DNA of 6,124 nt from Propionibacteriaceae bacterium (GCA_003153855.1 PMBM01000029.1:1-6124), one strand, 5' to 3'. Positions 1 to 5,904 are shown, numbered from the stretch's first letter. The notes: generated from the letters alone by a model not told the origin. Numbers and translations: made by a program.

Positions 1-157
1 CGTCCACTCTGCCGCGGGTCGCACGTCCTGAACTGCCGCATTTCGCGCGGTCGTCACGTAGGGCCGCTCCTGGCGGCCAGTGTTCGCAACGGGATGGCGC
101 TGCGGGACGCCGACTGGCTGATCAGTCTTGGTGCCGACCTATGGCATTGTCGTCGCC
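1..157. other. Left-edge region with no assignable gene
   Basis: I see no convincing gene here. One plus-strand frame is open from base 1 to a stop near base 200 and could be the 3' end of a gene entering from the left. However, its composition is Arg-rich, it resembles no family I know, and it would run into the start of the hydrolase. A minus-strand frame is also open to the window edge without a recognisable product. A short GC-rich hairpin (GGCCGC 62-67, GCGGCC 73-78, 5-base loop) is present with no T-run after it. It may be chance or the end of an upstream transcript. Confidence 0.4.
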
Positions 158-1051
158 ATGACGATGACGCGCAGACTTTTCAGCGTGGCCGGGGGCCGTA
201 GCCTCGATGTCTTTGTGGTGGGAGAGGAAGGTGCGCCTCTGGTCGTTAACCTTCCCGGCACCCCTGAGGGTCATCTCCTGTTTTCGTCCGTACAGGAGGC
301 GGCAGCGTTGGCCGGGATCCGGATCGTGTCTCTCGCGCGCCCGGGCTACGCCGGTTCGACCCGGTTGCCGGACCGGACCGTGGCCGATGTTGTGCCGGAC
401 GTGCTGGCCCTGGTTGACGGACTGGGTGCGCGGCGTTTCGCTGTCGTGGGTCACTCCGGCGGTGGCCCCCATGCGCTGGCGTGTGGAGCTCTCGCCGGCG
501 ACCGGTGCGTCGCCGTCACAGTCGTCAGCGGCGTCGGTCCATGGGGCGCGGAAGGTCTGGACTTCCTCGCCGGAATGGGCGAAGCCAACGAGGTCGAGTT
601 CGCGGCGGCCCTGAAGGGAGAGGCGCCCCTGCGGGAACTGCTCTTGCCCTGGCGTGAGGACATGGTTTCGGCGGGTCCGGACGGCACGTTCGAGGCCCTG
701 CTCAGTGTGTTGAGCCCCCCGGACCGGGAAGTCTTCACCGGGGCTGTGGCCCAGCACCTGCATGAGAGCACCTCCCTGGCGCTAAGCGGCGGGGTCGATG
801 GGTGGATCGACGACGACCTGGCCTTCACCCACCCCTGGGGGTTCGGCCTGGCCAACGTTCGCGCGCCCGTCTTCTTGTGGCAGGGCGAACAGGACCTCAT
901 GGTGCCCCCCGCCCACGCACGCTGGCTCGCAGATGCCCTACCGACATGCAAAGCACGGCTGCTGCCCGACGACGGGCACCTCACCGTGATCCTGAACCGA
1001 CCCCACGAGGTTCTCGCCGATCTTGTTGCCGCTCTCCAAAACCAAGACTGA
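158..1051 (+). CDS. alpha/beta-hydrolase-fold serine hydrolase
   Basis: This 297-residue protein is probably a soluble cytoplasmic esterase or related hydrolase; the substrate is unknown. Near the N-terminus NLPGTPEG (about 31-38) matches the HGTPGS-type oxyanion loop. The nucleophile elbow GHSGGG puts the catalytic Ser at residue 100. GEQDLMVP gives the likely acid Asp246 and DDGHLTV gives the catalytic His274, so the triad is complete and in the canonical order. The segment GWIDDDLAFTHPWGF (about 215-229) is a lid signature I associate with a common actinobacterial subgroup of this fold. There is no signal peptide or membrane segment. The ATG at 158 is preferred over an in-frame TTG at 128, because the ten extra residues fall before the first beta strand and neither start has a Shine-Dalgarno sequence; an ATG at 164 is also possible. 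Translation may be leaderless or weakly initiated. The gene stands alone, with gaps on both sides. The family call is firm and the function is not. Confidence 0.9.
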   Translation: MTMTRRLFSVAGGRSLDVFVVGEEGAPLVVNLPGTPEGHLLFSSVQEAAALAGIRIVSLARPGYAGSTRLPDRTVADVVPDVLALVDGLGARRFAVVGHSGGGPHALACGALAGDRCVAVTVVSGVGPWGAEGLDFLAGMGEANEVEFAAALKGEAPLRELLLPWREDMVSAGPDGTFEALLSVLSPPDREVFTGAVAQHLHESTSLALSGGVDGWIDDDLAFTHPWGFGLANVRAPVFLWQGEQDLMVPPAHARWLADALPTCKARLLPDDGHLTVILNRPHEVLADLVAALQNQD

Positions 1052-1061
1052 CGAGCAGACA

Positions 1062-1086
1062 GCCACAGGGCAGCGCTGGCTGTGGC
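1062..1086 (+). terminator. Candidate hairpin terminator after the alpha/beta-hydrolase
   Basis: GCCACAG (1062-1068) pairs perfectly with CTGTGGC (1080-1086) around an 11-base loop that is itself partly self-complementary (CAGCGCTG). It starts 11 bases after the hydrolase stop codon. No T-run follows, which is common for hairpins in high-GC actinobacteria but leaves termination unproven. Confidence 0.4.
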
Positions 1087-1211
1087 ATATCAGCCTGGCG
1101 GCAGGATTGAGACCCGGGAAGGCAACCCTGTCTGGCCCCGGCTCTCGCATTACCCCGACCCCTCACGTCGCCCGGCCCCTCGTGGCCCCTGCCCACTCCG
1201 GATGACGATCC

Positions 1212-1222
1212 TTCGAAGGACA
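1212..1222 (+). repeat. 11-base direct repeat, copy 1 (TTCGAAGGACA)
   Basis: TTCGAAGGACA occurs here and again at 1300-1310, 88 bases away. This copy overlaps the palindrome TCCTTCGAAGGA (1209-1220). It is short enough that chance or local duplication are both possible. Confidence 0.5.
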
Positions 1223-1241
1223 CCGGATCCCAACCGCTCGC

Positions 1242-1306
1242 CATCTGAACGCACTCATTTGCCGCAGTCGGTTCGGTCGATCTTGCCGAGGACGGGACGT
1301 TCGAAG
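1242..1306 (+). repeat. Diverged repeat, copy A
   Basis: Aligned by hand without gaps to 3847-3911, about 44 of 65 positions agree. A 16-base core at 1274-1289 differs at a single base from the core of copy B (CGGTCGATC then T or G then TGCCGA). Read on the minus strand, it encodes SFERPVLGKIDRTDCGK followed by a stop. The other copy in its matching frame gives GFKHPAFGTIDRAERGN, so both could descend from the same protein C-terminus or from a non-coding intergenic element. I do not recognise the parent. Confidence 0.5.
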
Positions 1307-1310
1307 GACA
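1300..1310 (+). repeat. 11-base direct repeat, copy 2 (TTCGAAGGACA)
   Basis: This is the second exact copy of TTCGAAGGACA. It begins inside the right part of diverged repeat copy A and ends 12 bases before the TetR stop codon on the opposite strand. Confidence 0.5.
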
Positions 1311-1321
1311 GCGACGACGCG

Positions 1322-1867
1322 TTAGTCGAGATCCATCTGCGTGGTTGTGAACAGCTCCACAAGAGCGCGCCGCACGGTCTTCAGCCCGTCGCCTTCGAGG
1401 GCTGGTGTACCGAGCACTCGGGTGAGCTGGGCTTCCAGCAACGGAATGCCCAAGGTCATGACGGTCAGGACCAGGGGAAGCACTGAGCTCTCAGGTGCGT
1501 CGTCGACGCTGTTCAGGCGGGTGCTGGCAGCGAACATCTCGTCGAACAGCGCGCGTCCACCTGGCGAGTCCTCGAGCACAGTGCGGGCGATGTAGCGCTG
1601 TAGTCCGACGGTCGCGGTGCCCATGTCGCGGCCGCGCCGAGCGGCCTGAGCTTCCGCGCTGCGCACAGCATCGAGCGCGAGATCCGTGCACGCCTCCCGC
1701 AACTGGTGCTTTGAACCGAAATGGTGACGGATCAGCCCCAACGAGACCCCTGCTTGGGATGCAATGTCCCTCAACGTCGACGCCTCGAACCCGCGCAGAG
1801 CGAAGTCTTCCATCGCCGCGTCCAGGATCCGGGCCCGCGTCCGTTCCGCGTCGCGATCCAGCGCCAC
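1322..1867 (-). CDS. TetR/AcrR-family repressor, divergent to the CocE-like hydrolase
   Basis: This 181-residue one-component regulator is predicted to bind DNA as a dimer and release it on binding a small ligand. The N-terminal domain is classical: RARILDAAMEDFALRGFEASTLRDIA leads into a helix-turn-helix at about residues 31-50 with the recognition-helix pattern AGVSLGLIRHHFGSK. The remaining residues (about 60-181) are a helical ligand-binding and dimer domain including FDEMFAAS and a hydrophobic run at about 130-145; it does not reveal the ligand. The start is GTG at 1867, supported by an AAAGGGG ribosome-binding site six bases upstream (1874-1880 on this strand). The gene is divergent to the CocE/NonD hydrolase across only 59 bases holding a perfect palindrome. 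Autoregulation plus repression of the hydrolase is therefore the simplest inference. Length is a little below the usual 190-220 residues of the family, with no sign of truncation. Confidence 0.92.
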   Translation of the reverse strand: MALDRDAERTRARILDAAMEDFALRGFEASTLRDIASQAGVSLGLIRHHFGSKHQLREACTDLALDAVRSAEAQAARRGRDMGTATVGLQRYIARTVLEDSPGGRALFDEMFAASTRLNSVDDAPESSVLPLVLTVMTLGIPLLEAQLTRVLGTPALEGDGLKTVRRALVELFTTTQMDLD

Positions 1868-1873
1868 GTGACA

Positions 1874-1880
1874 CCCCTTT
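1874..1880 (-). promoter_or_regulatory. Ribosome-binding site of the first TetR gene
   Basis: On the minus strand this reads AAAGGGG, six bases before the GTG at 1867. It supports that non-ATG start over internal alternatives. Confidence 0.65.
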
Positions 1881-1891
1881 CGTCCCGACCC

Positions 1892-1911
1892 AACTATACA
1901 AGCGTATAGTT
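1892..1911. promoter_or_regulatory. Palindromic TetR operator in the divergent promoter
   Basis: AACTATAC and GTATAGTT form perfect 8-base inverted arms around AAGC, a typical size and shape for a TetR-family operator. The site lies between the divergent TetR and hydrolase starts. It also contains -10-like hexamers in both directions: TATAGT read leftward at 1898-1893, and TATACA at 1895-1900 read rightward. A bound dimer would thus cover both promoters. No good -35 hexamer is visible on either side. Binding by the adjacent regulator is inferred from position and symmetry. Confidence 0.8.
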
Positions 1912-1916
1912 CGAGC

Positions 1917-1921
1917 GGAGG
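1917..1921 (+). promoter_or_regulatory. Ribosome-binding site of the CocE-like hydrolase
   Basis: GGAGG lies five bases before the ATG at 1927. It fixes that start, even though the reading frame is open for more than 400 bases further upstream, antisense to the TetR gene. Confidence 0.8.
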
Positions 1922-1926
1922 TTCTG

Positions 1927-3543
1927 ATGGGATGGTTCGCTGACGCGCTGGCGCGGAGCATGGGGAACAGCCTTGGGATGGGTCCGTCGCTGTTCCGACG
2001 AACGGTCGAGACGCGGGACGTCCCGGTGTCGATGAGGGACGGCGTCCATCTCCTCACTGATGTCCATCAACCGGTGGGAGGCGAGCACCTTCCTGTCCTG
2101 CTCATGCGCACCCCTTATGGCCGGCGGGGGGCTGGAGGGCTGATCGAGCGAGCGACGGCGCTGCGCGGCTTCCAGGTGGTTTCCCAGAGCTGCCGCGGGA
2201 CCTTCGGCTCCGAGGGAACCTTCCGACCGTTTCGCGATGATGCCCAGGACGGCGCGGACACCCTCGACTGGCTTGAGAGCCAGAGCTGGTTCCACGGCCA
2301 GCTCGTGCTGGGAGGCTTGAGCTACTACGGCTGGGCAGCATGGGCGCTGGCGGGAGCAGTCGCCCCTTCGCGCATCAGAGCGATGGTCGTTCAACATGCG
2401 GCGACGACTGTTCGGCCGATCTTCCGACCCGGCGGAGTGCTTGCCCTGTCCACGCTGGCGAACTGGGTCTATCTGCAGTCCATCCGTGAGGGTGGTGCCG
2501 CCCGAGCGTGGTGGGGCTCGTTCATGCGTCGTCGTCGAGTGGCACGAGCGCTGGCCGGCAGCTCGCCGCCGCACGTTGACACCGCCCTGACAGGAGGGCC
2601 CGTTCCCTTCTATCAGGAGGTCCTCAACGCGACGGAGGCAAGTGCCGCGCTGTGGTCCGACTCCGATCACAGCGCCGCATTGACCCTCAACGCGCCACCC
2701 ACACACATCATGACGGCCTGGTTCGACTTCTTCCTCGACGCGGCGCTCGCCGACTTCGCCACCCTCACCGCACGCGGCGCTGGACCACGCCTGACCATCA
2801 GTGTCGGCGTCCACTTCCCCGACGCGACGTCCATGAAGATCGAGCACCCGGAGATGTTCGCCTGGTACCGCGCGGCAACCGACCCGGCAGCGCCCCCACC
2901 TCGAGCCAGCGCAGTGCGCCTGCAGCTGTTGGGCAGCAAGGCCTGGCACGACCTGGCGGCATGGCCACCGCCGGCCACCCCTCACGCCTTCTTCCTCACC
3001 GCCGATGGCGAACTCGCGAAGACCCCACCACAGGACGCACAGCCCGCGCGGTTCAGCTACACCACGACCGATCCCACACCCTCGGTCGGCGGCCAGGTCA
3101 TGTACGACGCGGGGCAGCTCGACAACCGAGCCCTGGAGCAACGTCCCGATGTGCTCACCTTCACGTCCGCGGTGCTCGACGACCCCTTGACGGTGGTCGG
3201 CGTCGCCCAGCTGTCGATCCCAGTGTCGACGACTGCCGCTGCGACCCATCTGTTCGTCCGTCTGACCGATGTCACCCCTGATGGGCGCTCCCTGACCCTC
3301 ACCGACGGCATCACTTCCACCACGGACGGCAGTGCAGGATCTGCGGCACAGCTGAAGATCGACTTCTCCGCCACGGGCTTCGCGATCGTGCCGGGCCACC
3401 GGCTGCGACTGCAGGTGTCGTCGGGCGCATACCCTCGATACGAGGCTCCGGTCACGGCCGGAACCACCACCCTGGAACTCGGCCCCGACAGTCCTGCCCA
3501 ACTCACTCTGCCCGTCGTCGCCTTCGAGGCCTCTGCCGACTAG
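1927..3543 (+). CDS. CocE/NonD-family serine hydrolase (peptidase S15-like)
   Basis: This 538-residue protein belongs to the X-Pro dipeptidyl-peptidase/cocaine esterase superfamily, whose members cleave esters, acyl groups or amides. The N-terminal catalytic domain has MRTPYGRRG (60-68, with Tyr64 as the likely oxyanion Tyr), QSCRGTFGSEG (87-97) and the nucleophile elbow GGLSYYGW, placing Ser at 132. WFDFF gives the likely acid Asp267 and SVGVHF the likely His296. A cap region lies at about 165-250. The C-terminal jelly-roll domain (about 320-538) shows the family pattern DVLTFTSAVLDDPLTVVG...HLFVRLTDVTPDG. Length is close to CocE's (about 570). There is no signal peptide, so the enzyme is probably cytoplasmic. 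The usual GPWxH around the catalytic His is replaced by SVGVH, so activity or specificity may be unusual. Its start has a strong GGAGG site, and it is probably controlled by the divergent TetR repressor through the palindrome at 1892-1911. The family is certain; the substrate is unknown. Confidence 0.92.
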   Translation: MGWFADALARSMGNSLGMGPSLFRRTVETRDVPVSMRDGVHLLTDVHQPVGGEHLPVLLMRTPYGRRGAGGLIERATALRGFQVVSQSCRGTFGSEGTFRPFRDDAQDGADTLDWLESQSWFHGQLVLGGLSYYGWAAWALAGAVAPSRIRAMVVQHAATTVRPIFRPGGVLALSTLANWVYLQSIREGGAARAWWGSFMRRRRVARALAGSSPPHVDTALTGGPVPFYQEVLNATEASAALWSDSDHSAALTLNAPPTHIMTAWFDFFLDAALADFATLTARGAGPRLTISVGVHFPDATSMKIEHPEMFAWYRAATDPAAPPPRASAVRLQLLGSKAWHDLAAWPPPATPHAFFLTADGELAKTPPQDAQPARFSYTTTDPTPSVGGQVMYDAGQLDNRALEQRPDVLTFTSAVLDDPLTVVGVAQLSIPVSTTAAATHLFVRLTDVTPDGRSLTLTDGITSTTDGSAGSAAQLKIDFSATGFAIVPGHRLRLQVSSGAYPRYEAPVTAGTTTLELGPDSPAQLTLPVVAFEASAD

Positions 3544-3790
3544 GTTGCGGGCCGTGGAGGGCGCTGACCGAAAGGTCGCCGCAGCGATTTGCGCCTGCAG
3601 GATCGGGCGGCCCCGCCGACTCCAGAGCCGGTCGCTGCTGGATCACCAGCCGACGAACTCATGCCCCGGGGTTCACGCAGAGGTGACATGGCCGGGACCT
3701 CACACTCATGCCGCTTGGTGCATGGGCCCCAGTGCTGGTGGGAGGCGTTGGCCGTGCTTGTCGAAGACTGACACGCTCATGACAACGACG

Positions 3791-3809
3791 GCGCCAGCCG
3801 CACTGGCGC
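3791..3809. terminator. Perfect 7-bp hairpin, possible terminator
   Basis: GCGCCAG (3791-3797) and CTGGCGC (3803-3809) pair perfectly around CCGCA. It lies about 250 bases after the CocE-like gene and has no T-run on either strand, so it could be a distal terminator, a processing site or chance. Confidence 0.3.
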
Positions 3810-3846
3810 GAAGGACCGCTCACTTGATGGCTTGCAGGTCATCGGT

Positions 3847-3911
3847 CATCACAGCCCAACGCATTGCCGCGTTCAGCGCGGTCGATCGTGCCGAATGCCG
3901 GATGTTTGAAG
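3847..3911 (+). repeat. Diverged repeat, copy B
   Basis: This is the partner of 1242-1306, in the same orientation, with a core at 3879-3894. Hand alignment gives about two-thirds identity over 65 bases. The minus-strand reading GFKHPAFGTIDRAERGN keeps F, P, G, IDR and G of the corresponding reading in copy A, but unlike copy A does not stop there. Confidence 0.5.
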
Positions 3912-3998
3912 CCGCGTCCGCGGGGTCCCTTCATCGGCGGACCATGTGACCTTCACGTGAGCTCTCGTCACGCACCTGCTCGGGCATGGCGATGCCGC

Positions 3999-4028
3999 TT
4001 GCATGTGCGGCGGTGCGCCACCGATACT
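3999..4028 (+). promoter_or_regulatory. Candidate promoter of the glycosyltransferase-TetR operon
   Basis: TTGCAT (3999-4004) and GATACT (4023-4028) are separated by 18 bases and resemble weak -35 and -10 hexamers of the main sigma factor. Transcription would start near 4035, inside the palindrome at 4031-4045, leaving a leader of about 26 bases that includes the ribosome-binding site. The hexamer matches are only partial (3/6 and 4/6), so the call rests mainly on spacing and context. Confidence 0.45.
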
Positions 4029-4030
4029 AG

Positions 4031-4045
4031 TTGCACGGTGTGCAA
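4031..4045. promoter_or_regulatory. Palindromic TetR operator before the glycosyltransferase
   Basis: TTGCAC and GTGCAA are perfect 6-base inverted arms around GGT; flanking AGTT and AACT extend the symmetry imperfectly. The site overlaps the expected transcription start and ends six bases before the GGAGG site of the glycosyltransferase. The likely ligand is the TetR protein encoded second in the same operon, which would give negative autoregulation. That pairing is inference. Confidence 0.75.
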
Positions 4046-4050
4046 TAACT

Positions 4051-4055
4051 GGAGG
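4051..4055 (+). promoter_or_regulatory. Ribosome-binding site fixing the GTG start of the glycosyltransferase
   Basis: GGAGG with a five-base spacer precedes GTG at 4061. It selects this start over the in-frame ATG at 4076, which would remove the first beta strand of the Rossmann-like fold. Confidence 0.8.
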
Positions 4056-4060
4056 CTTCA

Positions 4061-5299
4061 GTGGAGATCACGGTCATGACTCAAGACACCCGCGGCGGTG
4101 TACAGCCCTACGCGGCGCTCGCACGTGCTCTGGTGGAAGCCGGTCACGGAGTGCGGGCGGTGGCACCTGCGGATCTCGCGTGGCTGTTCGAGCGCGTTGG
4201 TGTGAGTTGCCTGGCATTGGACGGGATGCCGACTGAGGGGTCCAGGGAGGTCGCCCTTGAGGCGCAGGGCAGCAAGCATGGCGGCCTTCGGAAGGCGGCC
4301 AGGGCCATTGCCGACCGGGTGCCCGAATGGGCGGTCAAGGTGCGCCGATTCTCGGACGGGTCGGACGTTCTCACCGGCGGGGTCGGGGGTGCTGTGATCG
4401 GCCTGCCTGTCGCGGCTGCGATGGGAGTGCCCTGGGTGCCTGCGCACCTGCAACCCGTCGGCATGCTGAACTCCGCCTACCCGGGTGTCTTGATGGCCGG
4501 ATTGCCGCGAGTCGCCGGACCAGCTGGCAACATCCTGGGCCAGCTGCTCACGGAAGCAGCCATCCGACTTCCTTTCCAGGGAGCGCAACGGGCCGCGCGG
4601 GCAGCCCTCGGCACGCGCGCGGGCGTGATTCCGAAGTCCCCAGGGTCTGTCTACGGCATCAGCCCCGAGGTGATCCAGGCCCCATCGAACCGCAATCCGG
4701 ATCGCGTCGTCACGGGCTATTGGTTCGACAACACCGACTCTGACGTCCTCCCTCCAGAGGTGGAGGAGTTCATCGCGCGCGGCGCTGCGGAACCGGTGGT
4801 GAGCATCGGTTTCGGGAGCATGGTCGCTCCGGACCCGGACGGGTTGCGTGAGCTCCTGATGGAAGCGGCTCGCGCCGCGGGTGCTCGGGTCGTGTTGATT
4901 GCCGGAGCGGGAGCCGTTGGTGACCAGCCATCCCCGGGTCTATCCGACCTGCTCACCGTGCCATCGGTCCCTCACCGGGCACTGTTCCATCGCATGGACG
5001 CCAACGTGCACCACGGCGGGGCAGGCACGACAGCCAACGCCTTGGCCGCTGGCGTGCCCAGCGTCATCGTCCCCTTCGGAGCCGACCAGCCCTTCTGGGC
5101 CCGCAGGGCAACCGACCTCGGGGTGGCACCACCACCTATCCCGATCACGAGACTCACCCGCGATCGCCTCACCGAAGCACTGCGGCTGGCGCTGACAGAC
5201 CCAGCCTTGCGCAGCCGTTCTGCCGAACTCGGCAAACGGATACGCTCCGAGGACGGGACCAGGACGGCGGCGCAGTGGTACAGCTCGATCCGCATGTGA
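4061..5299 (+). CDS. GT1-family (GT-B fold) glycosyltransferase
   Basis: This 412-residue enzyme is predicted to move a sugar from a nucleotide-sugar donor to a small acceptor such as a polyketide, sterol or other lipophilic molecule in the cytoplasm. The N-terminal acceptor domain opens with MEITVMTQDTRGGVQPYAAL, the GT1 first-strand motif, and includes HLQPV (about 129-133). The C-terminal donor domain begins near VSIGFGSM (247-254) and carries the nucleotide-sugar signature from PSVPHRALF (301-309) through HHGGAGTT (317-324) to PFGADQPFWA (338-347), with Asp342-Gln343 as the sugar-contacting pair. The closest pattern is the sterol/rhamnosyl and glycopeptide GtfB-like group. Related enzymes have an Asp in the N-terminal motif (GSRGD-x-E/Q-P), proposed as catalytic base; here it is Gly13 (codon GGT, one base from GAT). 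The GTG start is set by GGAGG five bases upstream. The gene overlaps the following TetR gene by four bases. Family certain; acceptor and donor unknown, and activity not assured. Confidence 0.92.
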   Translation: MEITVMTQDTRGGVQPYAALARALVEAGHGVRAVAPADLAWLFERVGVSCLALDGMPTEGSREVALEAQGSKHGGLRKAARAIADRVPEWAVKVRRFSDGSDVLTGGVGGAVIGLPVAAAMGVPWVPAHLQPVGMLNSAYPGVLMAGLPRVAGPAGNILGQLLTEAAIRLPFQGAQRAARAALGTRAGVIPKSPGSVYGISPEVIQAPSNRNPDRVVTGYWFDNTDSDVLPPEVEEFIARGAAEPVVSIGFGSMVAPDPDGLRELLMEAARAAGARVVLIAGAGAVGDQPSPGLSDLLTVPSVPHRALFHRMDANVHHGGAGTTANALAAGVPSVIVPFGADQPFWARRATDLGVAPPPIPITRLTRDRLTEALRLALTDPALRSRSAELGKRIRSEDGTRTAAQWYSSIRM

Positions 5300-5904
5300 G
5301 CGATAGCTCCGCAGCGCGTTGGCTGCCGAGAGAACCCGGAAACGTCCGTGGACGAGCCACAGCCAGCCGTCTAGCGCTCGCCGCTCTCGAGGTTGCCGAA
5401 CGACGCGGAGTTGAGGCAACAACCATCGATGAGATCTGCCACGTGGCGGGCTGCAGCCGGCGCACCTTCTTCCACCACTTCCCGTCACGTGAAGCCGCGT
5501 TGCTGGGATCGGCCGTACCCGTCGTCACAGCTGAATCGGTGGCCAGGTACCTCGCCGAACCGATCCCGATTCTCGCTGGCGCGATCGATCTCGTCGACAT
5601 TCCAGAGGAGATGAGCCCCTCCTCACCGCTGGGCGCCCGTCGGTACGCCCTGCTGCGCGTCTCACCCCAGCTCCAGGCCGCCGCCCGCGAACGGATGACG
5701 CCCGCAGCGAACGCCGTTCTAGCCGCTGTCATCAAGAAGATCGCACAGCTACCCGGCATCGACCCCGACGAAACTCGACCCATCGCCGAGGCGGTCACCA
5801 CGATGGCGGCCGGACTGGTTCAGAGCGCATACAGCGACGGGAGCAACAGCCCTTCCAAGACGCTCCACTTGCTAGCCCCGATCTGGCAACAGCTCATCAA
5901 CTGA
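5296..5904 (+). CDS. TetR/AcrR-family regulator co-transcribed with the glycosyltransferase
   Basis: This 202-residue regulator has an N-terminal DNA-binding domain: RATASRLALAALEVAERRGVEATTIDEI leads to a helix-turn-helix at about residues 43-62 with recognition pattern AGCSRRTFFHHFPSRE. The C-terminal domain, with LLRVSPQLQAAARERM (about 117-132) and GIDPDETRPIAEAV, resembles the helical ligand domain of TetR proteins proposed to sense acyl-CoA-like molecules (mycofactocin MftR-like group); the ligand itself is not readable. The chosen start is GTG at 5296, which overlaps the glycosyltransferase stop as GTGA, typical of translational coupling. It has no ribosome-binding site of its own. An in-frame GTG at 5275 would add seven residues and is possible. 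Co-transcription behind the palindrome at 4031-4045 suggests that it represses its own operon in response to a substrate or product of the glycosyltransferase (inference). Confidence 0.9.
   Translation: MSDSSAARWLPREPGNVRGRATASRLALAALEVAERRGVEATTIDEICHVAGCSRRTFFHHFPSREAALLGSAVPVVTAESVARYLAEPIPILAGAIDLVDIPEEMSPSSPLGARRYALLRVSPQLQAAARERMTPAANAVLAAVIKKIAQLPGIDPDETRPIAEAVTTMAAGLVQSAYSDGSNSPSKTLHLLAPIWQQLIN

Larger units (their letters stand above)
1052..1321. other. Intergenic region with hairpin and repeats
   Basis: This gap lies between the convergent ends of the alpha/beta-hydrolase and the first TetR gene. Short open frames cross it but are Arg/Pro-rich and have no family look. It contains a hairpin just after the hydrolase stop, a perfect 12-base palindrome TCCTTCGAAGGA (1209-1220), two copies of an 11-base repeat, and one copy of a diverged 65-base repeat shared with the gap at 3544-4060. 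Confidence 0.6.
3544..4060. other. 517-base gap without a convincing gene
   Basis: A plus-strand open frame (3545-3949) crosses this gap, but it has no family pattern, no ribosome-binding site and poor codon composition. I therefore do not call it. The gap does hold a small GACC-GAAA-GGTC tetraloop hairpin (3566-3577), a perfect 7-base-pair hairpin (3791-3809), copy B of the diverged repeat, and, at its right end, the promoter and operator of the glycosyltransferase operon. On the minus strand, peptide-like stretches around 3730-3910 are broken by stops and frame changes. This may be a decayed gene. Confidence 0.5.

Noticed and set aside
62..78. GGCCGC/GCGGCC hairpin as a terminator of a gene to the left
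   Set aside because: The stem is only six base pairs, has no T-run, and no upstream gene end is identified. Such stems arise easily at this base composition.
128..157. TTG start for the alpha/beta-hydrolase at 128
   Set aside because: No Shine-Dalgarno sequence supports it, and the extra residues precede the conserved fold. ATG at 158 is more usual.
122..763. A 213-codon minus-strand frame opposite the alpha/beta-hydrolase
   Set aside because: No motif is visible, and the plus-strand gene has an intact Ser-Asp-His triad in the right order.
1495..1926. Upstream extension of the CocE-like reading frame by 144 codons
   Set aside because: It runs antisense through the TetR gene, is Arg-rich, and is replaced by a good GGAGG site and ATG at 1927.
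2185..2217. QSCRG instead of QDxRG in the CocE-like protein as a missing key residue
   Set aside because: From memory, QSCRGTFGS is a recurrent variant in actinobacterial members of this family, so I treat it as a subfamily mark rather than a defect.
1894..3501. A 535-codon open frame on the minus strand opposite the CocE-like hydrolase
   Set aside because: Its translation is Arg/Gly-rich with no family pattern, while the plus strand has complete catalytic motifs and a ribosome-binding site. Long antisense frames are normal in high-GC coding DNA.
3545..3949. A 134-codon plus-strand frame in the gap after the CocE-like gene
   Set aside because: It has no ribosome-binding site, unusual Cys/His/Arg content and no recognisable pattern; it begins directly at the previous stop and looks like a chance frame.
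3953..3960. TCACGTGA palindrome as a regulatory site
   Set aside because: Eight-base CACGTG-type palindromes are common; related CACGTGA strings also occur inside coding sequence here (near 5485) and at 1865, so there is no specific support.
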